64,000 nt of DNA from Acidobacteriota bacterium. GTDB taxonomy: Bacteria; Acidobacteriota; Blastocatellia; Pyrinomonadales; Pyrinomonadaceae. Positions 1 to 9,139 of this stretch are shown piece after piece. How positions within the stretch are numbered: the stretch's first letter is position 1; each line of letters begins with the position of its first letter. The notes beneath the pieces are model-generated. The model ran no database searches and was not told the origin of the DNA. It saw only the letters and a list, made by a program, of their open reading frames with translations. The position numbers and the translations under genes were made by a program. The stretch covers positions 964-64,963 of the forward strand of contig JAIVJZ010000045.1 in the NCBI GenBank assembly GCA_020199775.1, in the 5' to 3' direction.

Positions 1-747
1 CGGCGCGAGGTGGTGACATCGATGCGGCATGCGCAGGAGCGGGAGAGCGAAGGGCGGGTGTTGTTGCGCGCGGTGGGGCGGTTATGGACGGCGGGCGTGG
101 AGGTGGAGTGGGAGCGGGAGGGCGTGGAGGGCGGCGGCGGCGAGGGGCGGCGGCGGCGGGTGGGGGTACCGGGCTATGCCTTCGAGCGGCAACGCTACTG
201 GATTGAAGCTCCGGCGCAGGCCGCGCGAGATGTGAGACGCGTGACGGCAAAGGCGGCCGAGCCGTCTGATGCCATCATTGCCGATGCGCCGTCTGAAATT
301 GGACAGACTCTTCCGGCGGAGATGCCGGAACAGGCGGTAGCAGAGAGCACGGGGGCGTCTGTCGCACTCCACCCCCGGCCGAATCTACAGAACGCTTACG
401 TTGCGCCCGCTAACAAACTTGAGCAGGGCATCGCCGCCATCTGGCAGGAAGCGCTCGGCATCCGGCAGGTCGGCATCAATGATAACTTCTTCGAGTTGGG
501 CGGTGATTCACTCGCCGCTATTCACGTCATCGCGCGCTTGAAAGAGGAACTGAAGACAGAAGTTCCCGTCGTCAGTCTCTATGAAACATTGACCGTCAGG
601 ATGCTGGCGGAAGTCTGCACGACGGCTGCGGACAAAGAAGACGAACAGCCGGTTAAAGAGAATGTCGAGGAGTTTGCCGAGCGAGAGAATAAAGTACAGC
701 GAAGGAAGCTTTATCAGCAGCAGAGGCGTTTGGAAAAAAGCCGTTAA
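1..747 (+). CDS. Polyketide synthase C-terminus (acyltransferase tail, acyl carrier protein, docking tail), partial
   Basis: The gene enters from the left edge; the frame is open from base 1. The first ~65 residues end in a motif like PGYAFERQRYWIE, the usual C-terminal end of a PKS acyltransferase domain and its linker. A linker of about 70 residues follows. Then comes a phosphopantetheine carrier domain (about residues 135-205) with FFELGGDSLAA, whose Ser carries the prosthetic arm. The last ~45 residues are charged and probably helical (EFAERENKVQRRK), as in C-terminal docking domains that pass the chain to the next megasynthase. No thioesterase is present, so the product is presumably handed on or released elsewhere. 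It converges with the sulfotransferase 21 bp away. The family is sure; the substrate is unknown. Confidence 0.9.
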   Translation, partial: RREVVTSMRHAQERESEGRVLLRAVGRLWTAGVEVEWEREGVEGGGGEGRRRRVGVPGYAFERQRYWIEAPAQAARDVRRVTAKAAEPSDAIIADAPSEIGQTLPAEMPEQAVAESTGASVALHPRPNLQNAYVAPANKLEQGIAAIWQEALGIRQVGINDNFFELGGDSLAAIHVIARLKEELKTEVPVVSLYETLTVRMLAEVCTTAADKEDEQPVKENVEEFAERENKVQRRKLYQQQRRLEKSR

Positions 748-768
748 GAAGGAGAAGAGAAATCAGCA

Positions 769-1590
769 TCAAAGGACGCCGACGGTATGCCAAGTAGGTT
801 GCCAGCCCGTTTGCTTCTCCTGAAGGTAGCGTTGAACCCATTCGTCCGAGAGCGGCCCGGCCTGTTTTTGCAGTTCTCGACGGCTCAGGTCAGCACCTGC
901 GGGAATGTCTATGTCGAGGTGCTGTAAGATTCGGCGGGTTGTTCCTTCATAGTCCAGAACGAAATCTTCGTAGATGACACTAAAAGGTTGGACGCCGCTT
1001 GCGGCGAAATAGTCCTGCCATGCCGCTTCACGTTTGATAATCTCCTGCACGATACTATCAATCTTCTCGAAATTGTATTCCGGCATCCTTTTCGGCGTCG
1101 GGTGATCATCCGTATTCCTTACCGACTGCATCACCATCACTGCGGCGCGCGGCTGATGGTCGGCGCGCAACGCCCACACCTTTGTCTGAAAGGCGAGCCA
1201 CCAGGAGACTGCCTGTCGCACTTTATTCCGACGCGAAATCCAGACGTACCGCAGGTTGGGAAATATCTCCGACATCAGCCTCGGCACGCTCACGCTTTGG
1301 TCGCTGTATTCCGGCATTTGCCTGAGGTTCTTCACAAAGTCTTCAAGGTAATCGCCCACAAACATTTTGACGCCGAAGACGCCGTTGGGCGTCGAGCCTT
1401 CCGTAAACACTTTACCGAGAAAATCACCGAAGGTCGAAACGCCCCATTGGCGATACCATGCCGCCAGAGTGTCGTCCCAGAAGTATTCTTCAGGATTTCC
1501 GGCGACCCCTGTGTTGCGGAGCGCTTCGCACAAAAGATTACTACCGGTGCGTGGAGTGGCGCAGACGAAGTATGAAGCTTGAGGACGCAA
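769..1590 (-). CDS. Stf0-like sulfotransferase
   Basis: 273 aa. The N-terminus has the PAPS-binding 5'-phosphosulfate loop (CATPRTGSNLLCEAL), followed by NPEEYFW and a central segment with WISRRNKVRQAVSWW. This layout is typical of the Stf0/LPS-sulfotransferase family (trehalose 2-sulfotransferase relatives), whose members are of similar length. It would transfer sulfate from PAPS to a hydroxyl of a sugar, lipid or polyketide. Its place beside a PKS end, a carbamoyltransferase and a glycosyltransferase suggests a tailoring step on the cluster product; this is inference. The start ATG at 1590 places the P-loop near residue 10, as expected. Confidence 0.88.
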   Translation of the reverse strand: MRPQASYFVCATPRTGSNLLCEALRNTGVAGNPEEYFWDDTLAAWYRQWGVSTFGDFLGKVFTEGSTPNGVFGVKMFVGDYLEDFVKNLRQMPEYSDQSVSVPRLMSEIFPNLRYVWISRRNKVRQAVSWWLAFQTKVWALRADHQPRAAVMVMQSVRNTDDHPTPKRMPEYNFEKIDSIVQEIIKREAAWQDYFAASGVQPFSVIYEDFVLDYEGTTRRILQHLDIDIPAGADLSRRELQKQAGPLSDEWVQRYLQEKQTGWQPTWHTVGVL

Positions 1591-1713
1591 GTTTAAGTCT
1601 CCAATCGTGGTGTCAGTGAGGTTGAATCAAATTGTAATTGCGGCGAGGCGTCGAAGATTGAATCCGCTCCGGCACACTTACGCGGCGATCACCTTTCCGC
1701 ATGAAGCGACGCC

Positions 1714-2640
1714 CTACACCCATTTGTACTCTGTTCCGCTCTCTTTCGGATTGTCGAAGCGTTTGATGTAAGGCGGCGGAGCAGGCTCTTTACGAAATTC
1801 GAGTCCTTTGGCGAGCGCCCATCGTTGAAGCCACGAGATGCCGACCGGGCCGACGTAAGTATCGGGCAGCTTGTAGGCTTCATCTTCCAGTGCCCGCTCC
1901 AGGGTGATGAATTCATATCCACGTCCCTTTATCATGTGCGCCAGTTCGGCAAATAAATGGGCGTTAAGCTGCGTCGCGTGGAGCATAAGAATCTGGCGCA
2001 CCTCGTAACCGAGCACATCCATTGAAAGCTTTTCAAAAAATTCAAAAACTTCCGACATGTATGGAACATATAACTTGGCGATGCGTCGGATCGCCCGCGC
2101 GTCTTTGCGTCTCAAGGCATCGGCATATAACTCTGCAAACATCCACTCGACGCTATCCACGGTCACGGGCGCGATTTGATAATTGCGCGCGGCCAGAAAA
2201 TCCTCAAAGGCGGTCTTGGTCGGGAGGTCGGGGCCGGTGCAGAGAAACGGGTGGCGAAAATATCGCAACTGCGTGCCGTGTTCCCTGAGAAGCGCGGAGG
2301 TGATAGCCTCACCGCGAATTACATCAGCTTGAAAAAGTTGCAGGGGCGTTTCGTAAAAGTATAGATGCGAAAAGGTGTGGTTGCCGAGTTCGAGCCGTGC
2401 CTTGAGCCACATGCGAAGAATCTCGATGCGGGAATCAGTCTCGCAGTTCTTATAGACCAGTTTTTCGTTGACGAAGCCAACCGCAGGGACGCCGTACGCC
2501 GTGATGGCTTGCAACAACTGTTCATAAATCTGCCGGAGCGACGTGCCCTCAATCGGTTCATGCAACAGAGGCAGATCATCAAAGGTGACGGCGACTGCTC
2601 GACGGCTCGCGCCTGACGATGTGAGAAGCTGTTTCTGCAT
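1714..2640 (-). CDS. Polysaccharide deacetylase family protein (CE4/NodB fold)
   Basis: 308 aa. It begins with AVAVTFDDLPLLHEP, the first NodB motif (usually TFDDG; here TFDDL), and carries GNHTFSHLYF, the zinc-binding HxxxH motif, at about residue 92. A third motif around FRHPFL is consistent with the catalytic core. Family members hydrolyse N-acetyl or related groups from sugars; the L for G change in motif 1 is seen in divergent members. No signal peptide is visible, so a cytoplasmic substrate, perhaps the cluster product or its sugar, is plausible. It lies between the sulfotransferase and the carbamoyltransferase on the same strand. Confidence 0.85.
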   Translation of the reverse strand: MQKQLLTSSGASRRAVAVTFDDLPLLHEPIEGTSLRQIYEQLLQAITAYGVPAVGFVNEKLVYKNCETDSRIEILRMWLKARLELGNHTFSHLYFYETPLQLFQADVIRGEAITSALLREHGTQLRYFRHPFLCTGPDLPTKTAFEDFLAARNYQIAPVTVDSVEWMFAELYADALRRKDARAIRRIAKLYVPYMSEVFEFFEKLSMDVLGYEVRQILMLHATQLNAHLFAELAHMIKGRGYEFITLERALEDEAYKLPDTYVGPVGISWLQRWALAKGLEFRKEPAPPPYIKRFDNPKESGTEYKWV

Positions 2641-2838
2641 TTTCCCGGCCCGGCAATACTGAATTCTAATTAACCATTGGCGCTAATTGTTTTATTGGAG
2701 GCTGCCTGTAGGGGCTTGTTGCCGTTAAGATTCCGGCATCGCGCCTTTGCCGAAACCGGCTGGTCGGCGTGAACCTGAGAGCGTCTCACGGTGCGGGCGG
2801 TGCGCCAGGCGTAATGCCTACCGGCCGCGACCGTCTCT

Positions 2839-4542
2839 TTATGGTTTGCCGTTATCGTTTCCTTCCGGTGCGTGCGGAGGAAGCGCCGGTTCAAACTGCT
2901 TGTGAATGATAAAAGGGGGCATTACCAGCGCGTGCATGGCAGTATTTTTAAAGCAATCGAGCGCTTCGGTCGGCGTCTCGACGATAGGTTCTCCTTTGCC
3001 GTTGAAGGAAGTATTCAAAAGCACACCGATGCCGGTTCGTGCCTCGAACGCCCGGAGCACAGAATAGAGAACAGGGTCTTGCACCTCGTTAACCGTTTGC
3101 AGGCGGGCTGTTCCGTCAACGTGTGTGATGGCGGGGAGCGTCTCCCGGTGTTCTAGCCGCACCTCGACGGCAAACTGCATAAACGGCACCGGGCGGTCAA
3201 TCTCAAAGTAAGTTGCAGCACTCTCCTCAAGGGCGACCGGAGCCAGAGGACGAAACAACTCGCGCCCCTTCACGTGAGCATTGATATAAGTTTTGATGGC
3301 GGGATGGCGCGGGTCGGCGAGAATGCTTCTATGGCCGAGCGCGCGAGGCCCCAATTCACTCCGACCGTGATAGAGCGCAACCACCCGGCCGCTCGCAAGC
3401 AGCTCGGCTACACGGTCAACCAAGTTCTCAGGCCGCTCGACGATGATTCCATCCTCTTTCGCCACCGAGCGTTCGATAATCTCCTGTGGAATGTCCGGCC
3501 CCAGAAAATCGTTGACCCAACGAAAACTGCGGCGCACGCCGAGACATTCCCGCATGCCGTAGATGGCGCAACCGAGAGCCGTCCCGCCGTCGTGCGGAGA
3601 AGGCGGCACGAAGATGTCTGCAAACGGCGACTCTCGCAGCAAGCGTCCGTTCGCCACGCAGTTCAACGCCGTCCCGCCCGCAAAGCAGAGATTCCTGACT
3701 TGCGTCTGACGGTAGAGCCAATCCGCGACGCGCAGCAAAGCATTTTCAAAACAACGCTGACCCGCCGCTGCCAGGTCAGCGCATTCGGCAAAAGAGCCGG
3801 AACCATCCTGAAAGAAATGAAAGCGGACGCGCTCTTCAAATACTTCCATCCACTGCTCCGGGATAAATACTTTCTCGTCCTCAACGATTAGCTCCGGCAG
3901 CCCTAATGCGTCCGGATTGCCATACGGGGCTAGACCCATGACCTTGCCATCGTTGCCTTGGCCGGGGAAGATAACGTGGGTCAGATAGCTATAGAAACCG
4001 CCGAGGCCGACGGGGTGTGCAGGGTCTTCGTTCCAGAGTTGTTTGCTCAGACAGCGATTGCCCTCCGGATCGCAATGATAAAAAGAACTGACCTCGACCA
4101 AATCCGGTGCAGCTTGATGAGCGTCCGGCCACGTCTCAGTAAAATCGCGCACGCGACTCCCCTGAAAGTCTATGACCATGACCGCCGCCTCTTCAAACGG
4201 CGAGAGATAGAAGGTGCTATAGACGTGCGAGTAGTGGTGCGAGATGAATTGCTTTCGCGCCTGACCGCGAAACTTTATGGCCTCGGCCAGTTCAAGGTCA
4301 TACTCTTTCAGATTTTTAATCTCTACGTCCGACGAGAAGCACTCGACGACGAGATCGACCGGCTCGCTCAAAACAGGCAGACGCTCGACGTACCAACGCT
4401 TGAAATCGCCCAGCTTTCCCCAGTGGTGCTTCTCTCTGGTGAGACGCTCCTTCTGAATACTAAGGATAGACGACGCGCCCACGAGGCAGATACTTGCATC
4501 CTGCGTGCGATTGATTCCGAGGACTTTCGGGCTATCGGTCAC
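2839..4542 (-). CDS. Carbamoyltransferase (NodU/CmcH/TobZ family)
   Basis: 567 aa from a GTG preceded by AAAGGAG at 7-nt spacing; an in-frame ATG at 4566 lies upstream but has no such site. The N-terminal half is the Kae1-like ATPase fold that makes carbamoyl-adenylate; SHHYSHVYSTFY supplies the metal-binding histidines, and GGTALNCVANG lies in the nucleotide site. The C-terminal ~170 residues (GRSELGPRALGHRSILADPR onward) are the typical C-terminal domain. The family puts carbamoyl groups from carbamoyl phosphate on hydroxyls of Nod factors, aminoglycosides and polyketides. It is very likely a tailoring enzyme for the neighbouring natural product. The gene starts about 170 bp after the end of the DUF5916 gene on the same strand. 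Confidence 0.92.
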   Translation of the reverse strand: MTDSPKVLGINRTQDASICLVGASSILSIQKERLTREKHHWGKLGDFKRWYVERLPVLSEPVDLVVECFSSDVEIKNLKEYDLELAEAIKFRGQARKQFISHHYSHVYSTFYLSPFEEAAVMVIDFQGSRVRDFTETWPDAHQAAPDLVEVSSFYHCDPEGNRCLSKQLWNEDPAHPVGLGGFYSYLTHVIFPGQGNDGKVMGLAPYGNPDALGLPELIVEDEKVFIPEQWMEVFEERVRFHFFQDGSGSFAECADLAAAGQRCFENALLRVADWLYRQTQVRNLCFAGGTALNCVANGRLLRESPFADIFVPPSPHDGGTALGCAIYGMRECLGVRRSFRWVNDFLGPDIPQEIIERSVAKEDGIIVERPENLVDRVAELLASGRVVALYHGRSELGPRALGHRSILADPRHPAIKTYINAHVKGRELFRPLAPVALEESAATYFEIDRPVPFMQFAVEVRLEHRETLPAITHVDGTARLQTVNEVQDPVLYSVLRAFEARTGIGVLLNTSFNGKGEPIVETPTEALDCFKNTAMHALVMPPFIIHKQFEPALPPHAPEGNDNGKP

Positions 4543-4714
4543 TTGCCTGCTCCTTTGATGATTCATGGCTGCCGGTCGAACGTCGGGTGAAAAAAACTTC
4601 GGGGCACACCTCGCACCCCGGAGTTGGGCGCAACGCTTCGTGCTCGATTTAATTTTCACCTCTCGCCGCCTGCCGCATGGTTCACCCGTCGGCGACGCAA
4701 GACGGCAACGCGGC

Positions 4715-7273
4715 CTACATATTGCGTCGGATGAGATAAGACATCTTGATGAAGAACGTTCGTCCGTTGCGACGAAAGCCCGGCTCCAACTGTCCTGTAA
4801 AAGGGCTGAACCCATCACGCCTCAGGTCGTCGTTGTAGCCCAGGTAGAGAGAGGTGCCGGGGTTCGGCGTCCAGCCCAGAAGAAATTGGCCGCGCATCGT
4901 GGTCGCAAGCGTCGAGTAGTCGAGACGCGCCCGCGCGAACGTGAAGCGCGAAAATTGATACGTCGCACGTAACGCATAAATGTTATCGTCGAAGGCGACG
5001 AGCCTGGTGTCGTCGCGCACGAGACGACTCTTCGTATAGTTGAAGGTCGCATTCAGTTCGTTGGTCGGCTGGTAGCGCAAACCTAATCGGAGGAGCAGAA
5101 AGTCGCCCGGCCCCGGGTCAAGCAGCGCCGCAGGATTAATGAGCGCGGCCGGACTGACGCGCGGAAACTTCGACCCCGCTCCGAAATCGAAGTCAAACTC
5201 GCCATCCGTGTAAGTGAAGTCAAAGGAGGCCGAATATTTCTTGCTTGGCGTCGTTCTGCCGTAGGCGATGAACGTCTTCTTGTAGGTTGTGCGCTCGGAG
5301 TCGTCACCGTGAAATGCGCCGGTGCGCGTGGGCGTGCGCTTGCGCCCGAATTCTTCCTCGAAGAGACGCTCGTAACCGCCAACCAGGGCGACGTTCAGAG
5401 AGGTCTGGTTGCGAAAGTTGAATCCGACATTGAAATCTTCCGTCCACCCCTGCGAGCGACCCTGCCAGTCGAAATCCGTATAAGCATAATTCTCCACGCT
5501 CCACGAGATGAGACGCGCTTTCGGCTTGGGAGTTGACCTATACCTGACATAGAGCGCTTCGTTGTTGGTGTTGATGCGTTGGGTGAAGCCAACCTCGGCG
5601 CGGTAATCGCGCGTGCGACCCGACCCGAATAGTTCGACGAAGAAATTCCGGGTCGTCTTCTCCATGTTGAAGTAATAGCTGAAGCCGTTGCCCGTTCGGT
5701 AAATGTTTCGTCCCAAATCAGCGTCGCGAAAAAAGCGGCGGGAAGTCGTGCCCAGAGCTTGAAAGGTGAAGACGGTTTGCGGACTGAGGCGAAGCCGCCC
5801 GTCGAAGCCGCCCAAATGATTGTGGCGCTCGATGAAATTGTAGGTCGTCGCGACCAGCCCGATGTTCGACTCTTTACCGATATCACGTTTCAAACGCAGG
5901 ATGCCGATATAAGCGTTCTTATCAAGGAACCTTTCAATGCCCCGGCGGACGGCGGGGTCGTTGCGCTCATCCTGACTAAAGTTTCCGGGCGCATTGTCGG
6001 AGGCCAGAAGGAGTCCGAAGGTGTTGCGTCCGAGCTTGCCCGTCAGTTTCGCGGCGTAATCGGGGTCAATCACGGCGCGCGTGTGGACGGGCGTGAGCGG
6101 CGTCTGAAAGATGTCGATCCCTTCGAGGAAGAAGGGACGCCTTTCGGGAAAAAAAATCGGGAAGCGTTGATTAGCCGTCACGACAAGTTGGTCTGCTTCG
6201 ACCTGCGCGAAGTCCGGATTCAACGTCAGGTCGAGCGTGACGGTCGGCGTGATGCCGAGTTTGGCGGTGAGACCGGGGTCGAGTTCGAGTGGGTTGTTGA
6301 CGAAGCGGCCAGAGTCGGTCAACGCTGGACTACCGGCAACGGCAGCAGGCAACGTCCGCACTCTCCGTCCGGTTTCGGAAAGCGTAAGCGTCGGGATTAG
6401 CTCGATGGTGCGGCCTCCCCAGACGTTCTCGAAGCCGGTGATGCGTCCGGCTTGATTGAGTGTGCCGGAACGGTCGCGCGAGAAGGGCATCCACGAACTG
6501 CGTTCATTATCGAATCGCTTGATAGTGCGGAAGGCATGGACGCCCCAGAACTTGCCTTTGCCCGATTCATAGCGCAGAGATTTGAAGGGAATGGCAACTT
6601 CGACCGTGTAGCCGGTTTTGTCAATCCTTCCCTGCGACTGCATGACGATGTCAATGCTGAAATCCTCGCCGCGCCCCTCGGTTAAAATAGCGTCTGACTG
6701 AATGCCGTAAGGATTGAAATAGAACGTGTAAGCTTTGCGCTTGTCGTCGTAAGTGTCGAAATAAATGCCGACCGTATCCTCATCCGCCAGAGCATCGCGG
6801 CGCGCGACGGTGGCGCGTATTTTATTCGGGTCGTCCAACGCGCGAAAGCCGATGTAGAGGTATTTAGAATCGTAGCTGAGGAAGACTTCGGTTGGCTTTG
6901 ACGGCGCAATGTTGTCGCCCGGCTGAATCTGGTAGAAGTCTTTTAAGACGGCTGCTGATTTCCATGTTTCATCGTCGAGCTTACCGTCAATGACAGGCGC
7001 TTTGGCGGTGCGCGGAATCTGTAACGGCTTCGCCTTTTCCGGCGGCAGGGTGAATCCCGCTCCAGCGGCAGCCGCCCGTGTTTCCGCCGAGTCCCGACCG
7101 GTCGCAGGATTCTGCACCGCCGGGGGAACTTGAACGGGGTCTGGAAGCTGCGCCGGAGCTGTAACCTGCGACGGGGTGTAAGGAGAAGGAGACGGTTGCT
7201 CCGTTGGGGATTGCGCGTTGACTGTGACAGCACCGAACGTGATGACGGCTAAAAGTAGAATGATATTTCTCAT
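4715..7273 (-). CDS. DUF5916 outer-membrane protein with N-terminal CBM9-like domain
   Basis: 852 aa. It starts with a clear signal peptide (hydrophobic LLLAVITFGAVTV, cleavage after NAQ). A Pro/Gln/Ser-rich linker leads to a CBM9-like beta-sandwich (about residues 95-280; IDGKLDDETWKSAA is the hallmark), then the DUF5916 region, which is predicted to be a beta barrel ending in an aromatic/basic tail. These proteins are common in Acidobacteriota and Bacteroidota; the exact function is unknown, and sugar or ligand binding with transport at the outer membrane is assumed. I chose the ATG at 7273 because the signal peptide starts there; an ATG nine codons upstream is also in frame. It overlaps neither neighbour. 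Confidence 0.85.
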   Translation of the reverse strand: MRNIILLLAVITFGAVTVNAQSPTEQPSPSPYTPSQVTAPAQLPDPVQVPPAVQNPATGRDSAETRAAAAGAGFTLPPEKAKPLQIPRTAKAPVIDGKLDDETWKSAAVLKDFYQIQPGDNIAPSKPTEVFLSYDSKYLYIGFRALDDPNKIRATVARRDALADEDTVGIYFDTYDDKRKAYTFYFNPYGIQSDAILTEGRGEDFSIDIVMQSQGRIDKTGYTVEVAIPFKSLRYESGKGKFWGVHAFRTIKRFDNERSSWMPFSRDRSGTLNQAGRITGFENVWGGRTIELIPTLTLSETGRRVRTLPAAVAGSPALTDSGRFVNNPLELDPGLTAKLGITPTVTLDLTLNPDFAQVEADQLVVTANQRFPIFFPERRPFFLEGIDIFQTPLTPVHTRAVIDPDYAAKLTGKLGRNTFGLLLASDNAPGNFSQDERNDPAVRRGIERFLDKNAYIGILRLKRDIGKESNIGLVATTYNFIERHNHLGGFDGRLRLSPQTVFTFQALGTTSRRFFRDADLGRNIYRTGNGFSYYFNMEKTTRNFFVELFGSGRTRDYRAEVGFTQRINTNNEALYVRYRSTPKPKARLISWSVENYAYTDFDWQGRSQGWTEDFNVGFNFRNQTSLNVALVGGYERLFEEEFGRKRTPTRTGAFHGDDSERTTYKKTFIAYGRTTPSKKYSASFDFTYTDGEFDFDFGAGSKFPRVSPAALINPAALLDPGPGDFLLLRLGLRYQPTNELNATFNYTKSRLVRDDTRLVAFDDNIYALRATYQFSRFTFARARLDYSTLATTMRGQFLLGWTPNPGTSLYLGYNDDLRRDGFSPFTGQLEPGFRRNGRTFFIKMSYLIRRNM

Positions 7274-7289
7274 GATAAAAATGCTGCCA

Positions 7290-8144
7290 CTATGAAACAT
7301 TGGGCGGCCACGCGTCCAAATCCAATTGCCGCGCGCTTATCTGTTGCACGTCGAGATTGTATGTTCCCTGAAAGTCGGCGTTGTCGTAATTGGCAAGGGC
7401 TTGGCGAAACATCCGATCACGGCTCTCCCAGCGATTAGCGATTGGATAGTTGCCGATGCGCGCGGCGTCGTCGTGTGAAAGATGAACGGCATGCCCGTGG
7501 AGGATGCGTTCAAGCCCCGCTCCCAGCGTCAGACGCGAGATCATGTCTTGATCTTCCCAGCCCCAACCGTGCAGCCGCGAGTTATAACCATTGATGGTTA
7601 GGAAATCGGAACGACGAACCATCAATAAGCCGGGAGCTTGGCGCGTCCCGTCGTTGGCATCCTCTTCGTTATCGACAATCCTGAGTTGACGGTGATGCGC
7701 CGTCTTAATCACGAGCTCGTAACCGAAACAGACGATGTGTTTACCGCCTCTGGAATTCGGCTGTGATTCCCTGACCCCGGCCAAGGTGCCGAAAGTGCCG
7801 GGTCGCGTCATGAGTTGTTCAGCGAGATGCTCGACCGACGCAGGCTCCAACACGATGTCGCAGTCACAGAAGAACAGCAACGTGCCGGACGTGTGCGCCG
7901 CGCCGATGTTCTGCGCGCATGATTTATTGAAATACTGCTGTTGGCCGACCTCCAGGACGCTGACCTGCGACGCCCACCCGCCCAACTGTTCGCGCAAAAA
8001 CTCATGTGAGCCGCCGAAATTAACGATTGTGACATCGCCTCCGACAACGCGCGCCGTTTCGACCAGCCGGTCGATGGCCCCGTTCAGTTCCGCACGGTCA
8101 CGCCACGAGACGACGATTGAAAGAAGCTTATCATTCCTGCGCAT
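7290..8144 (-). CDS. Glycosyltransferase, GT-A fold (galactosyltransferase-like, family 2/27 type)
   Basis: 284 aa. The N-terminus LLSIVVSWRDR is the first strand of a GT-A fold. FFCDCDIVLEP carries the DxD metal/nucleotide-sugar motif, and the second half has GYNSRLHGWGWEDQD, the WGxEDxD motif of galactosyltransferase-like C-terminal domains that holds the catalytic acid. No membrane segment is seen, so it is cytosolic. Start chosen at ATG 8144; a longer frame reaches 8213 but that extension overlaps the transketolase stop at 8207 and has no family similarity. It may glycosylate the PKS/NRPS product or a lipid; the acceptor is not predictable. Confidence 0.85.
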   Translation of the reverse strand: MRRNDKLLSIVVSWRDRAELNGAIDRLVETARVVGGDVTIVNFGGSHEFLREQLGGWASQVSVLEVGQQQYFNKSCAQNIGAAHTSGTLLFFCDCDIVLEPASVEHLAEQLMTRPGTFGTLAGVRESQPNSRGGKHIVCFGYELVIKTAHHRQLRIVDNEEDANDGTRQAPGLLMVRRSDFLTINGYNSRLHGWGWEDQDMISRLTLGAGLERILHGHAVHLSHDDAARIGNYPIANRWESRDRMFRQALANYDNADFQGTYNLDVQQISARQLDLDAWPPNVS

Positions 8145-8206
8145 GTGTAAGGTCTCGCATCGCGCCGCCCCGCGCGCGGCAAATTGAAAGTTAAAGGCCG
8201 TCCGGC

Positions 8207-9139
8207 TCAACAAACGCGCTTCGCGTTCACCGGAGATTTCAACTGTCGCATGATGGTGGCGGCAAGCTGCTCAGACCCAAGGCCGTAGTGCTTGAGTAAA
8301 TCCTCGTCGCTACCTGACTGTCCCGACCAGTCATTAGCCCATCCGTGAGCAATAATGTGAACTTGGGGAATGGCGTGCTGGATGAGGCTGGCTAGCCCGC
8401 CGAAGGTGTAGTGATCTTCAATCACGAAGATGGTTTCACACTGCCTGAGCGCGTCGGACAGTATTTCTGCCGGGAGCGGAGCAATCTGCGGGCAGTGGAG
8501 TAAGCCGACCGGGATGCCCGCGCGCAACAAAATCTCCTGTGCGCCGAGGGCAAGGTGTGTGCCCAGTCCGGTGCTGACGAGCGTGACGAGTTGCGGCGTG
8601 CCAATCCAACGGCAGGGTGCAGGCTCGCCCGCTAAAGCGTCGAGTGGGCGACGCGGCAGACGCAGGTAAGCGGGCCGGTCGCCGCCGAGAATGCTGTGCA
8701 TGGCAAACTTCAGGTCAGCCGTATCGCCCGGTGCCCAGACCTGCATGTTAGGCAGAGAAGCCATCAAGGCAAGGTCGTTAAGCGCGCCATGAGTTTTACC
8801 GTTGCGCGCCGAACATCCTCCCGTGTGCGAACCGACGAGCGTCACCGGCTGACGACTCTGACTCAGGCACACGCGTATCTGGTCGTAAGACCGATAGCAA
8901 AGGAAGGCTCCGAAGGAAAAGACCCATGGCTTCAATCCGCAGCTTGCCATTCCGGCTGCCACCGACACCATGCATTGCTCCGCGATGCCTGCCATCGTAA
9001 AGCGTTCGGGAAACCTCTGTGCGAAATGAATCGCGCCGTCGGAATCGGCCAGGTCTCCGTCAAGCACGCAGATGCGAGAATCTGCGACGGCCAGTTCACT
9101 CAAATGCTGTCCACAGTGATCCGCCAAACGCCACATCAT
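8207..9139 (-). CDS. Transketolase, C-terminal subunit (PYR and C domains)
   Basis: 310 aa, the PYR-plus-C half of transketolase. RFTMAGIAEQCMVSVAAGMA carries the catalytic Glu of the TPP-activating site, and the C-terminal third is the Rossmann-like domain. The start is ATGATG at 9139, overlapping the stop of the N-terminal subunit by 4 nt, so the halves are translationally coupled and probably form one TPP enzyme. Split transketolases occur both in pentose metabolism and in natural-product clusters, where they transfer two-carbon units to make unusual sugars or C7 building blocks. The position among tailoring genes favours the second role, but this is inference. Confidence 0.9.
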   Translation of the reverse strand: MMWRLADHCGQHLSELAVADSRICVLDGDLADSDGAIHFAQRFPERFTMAGIAEQCMVSVAAGMASCGLKPWVFSFGAFLCYRSYDQIRVCLSQSRQPVTLVGSHTGGCSARNGKTHGALNDLALMASLPNMQVWAPGDTADLKFAMHSILGGDRPAYLRLPRRPLDALAGEPAPCRWIGTPQLVTLVSTGLGTHLALGAQEILLRAGIPVGLLHCPQIAPLPAEILSDALRQCETIFVIEDHYTFGGLASLIQHAIPQVHIIAHGWANDWSGQSGSDEDLLKHYGLGSEQLAATIMRQLKSPVNAKRVC

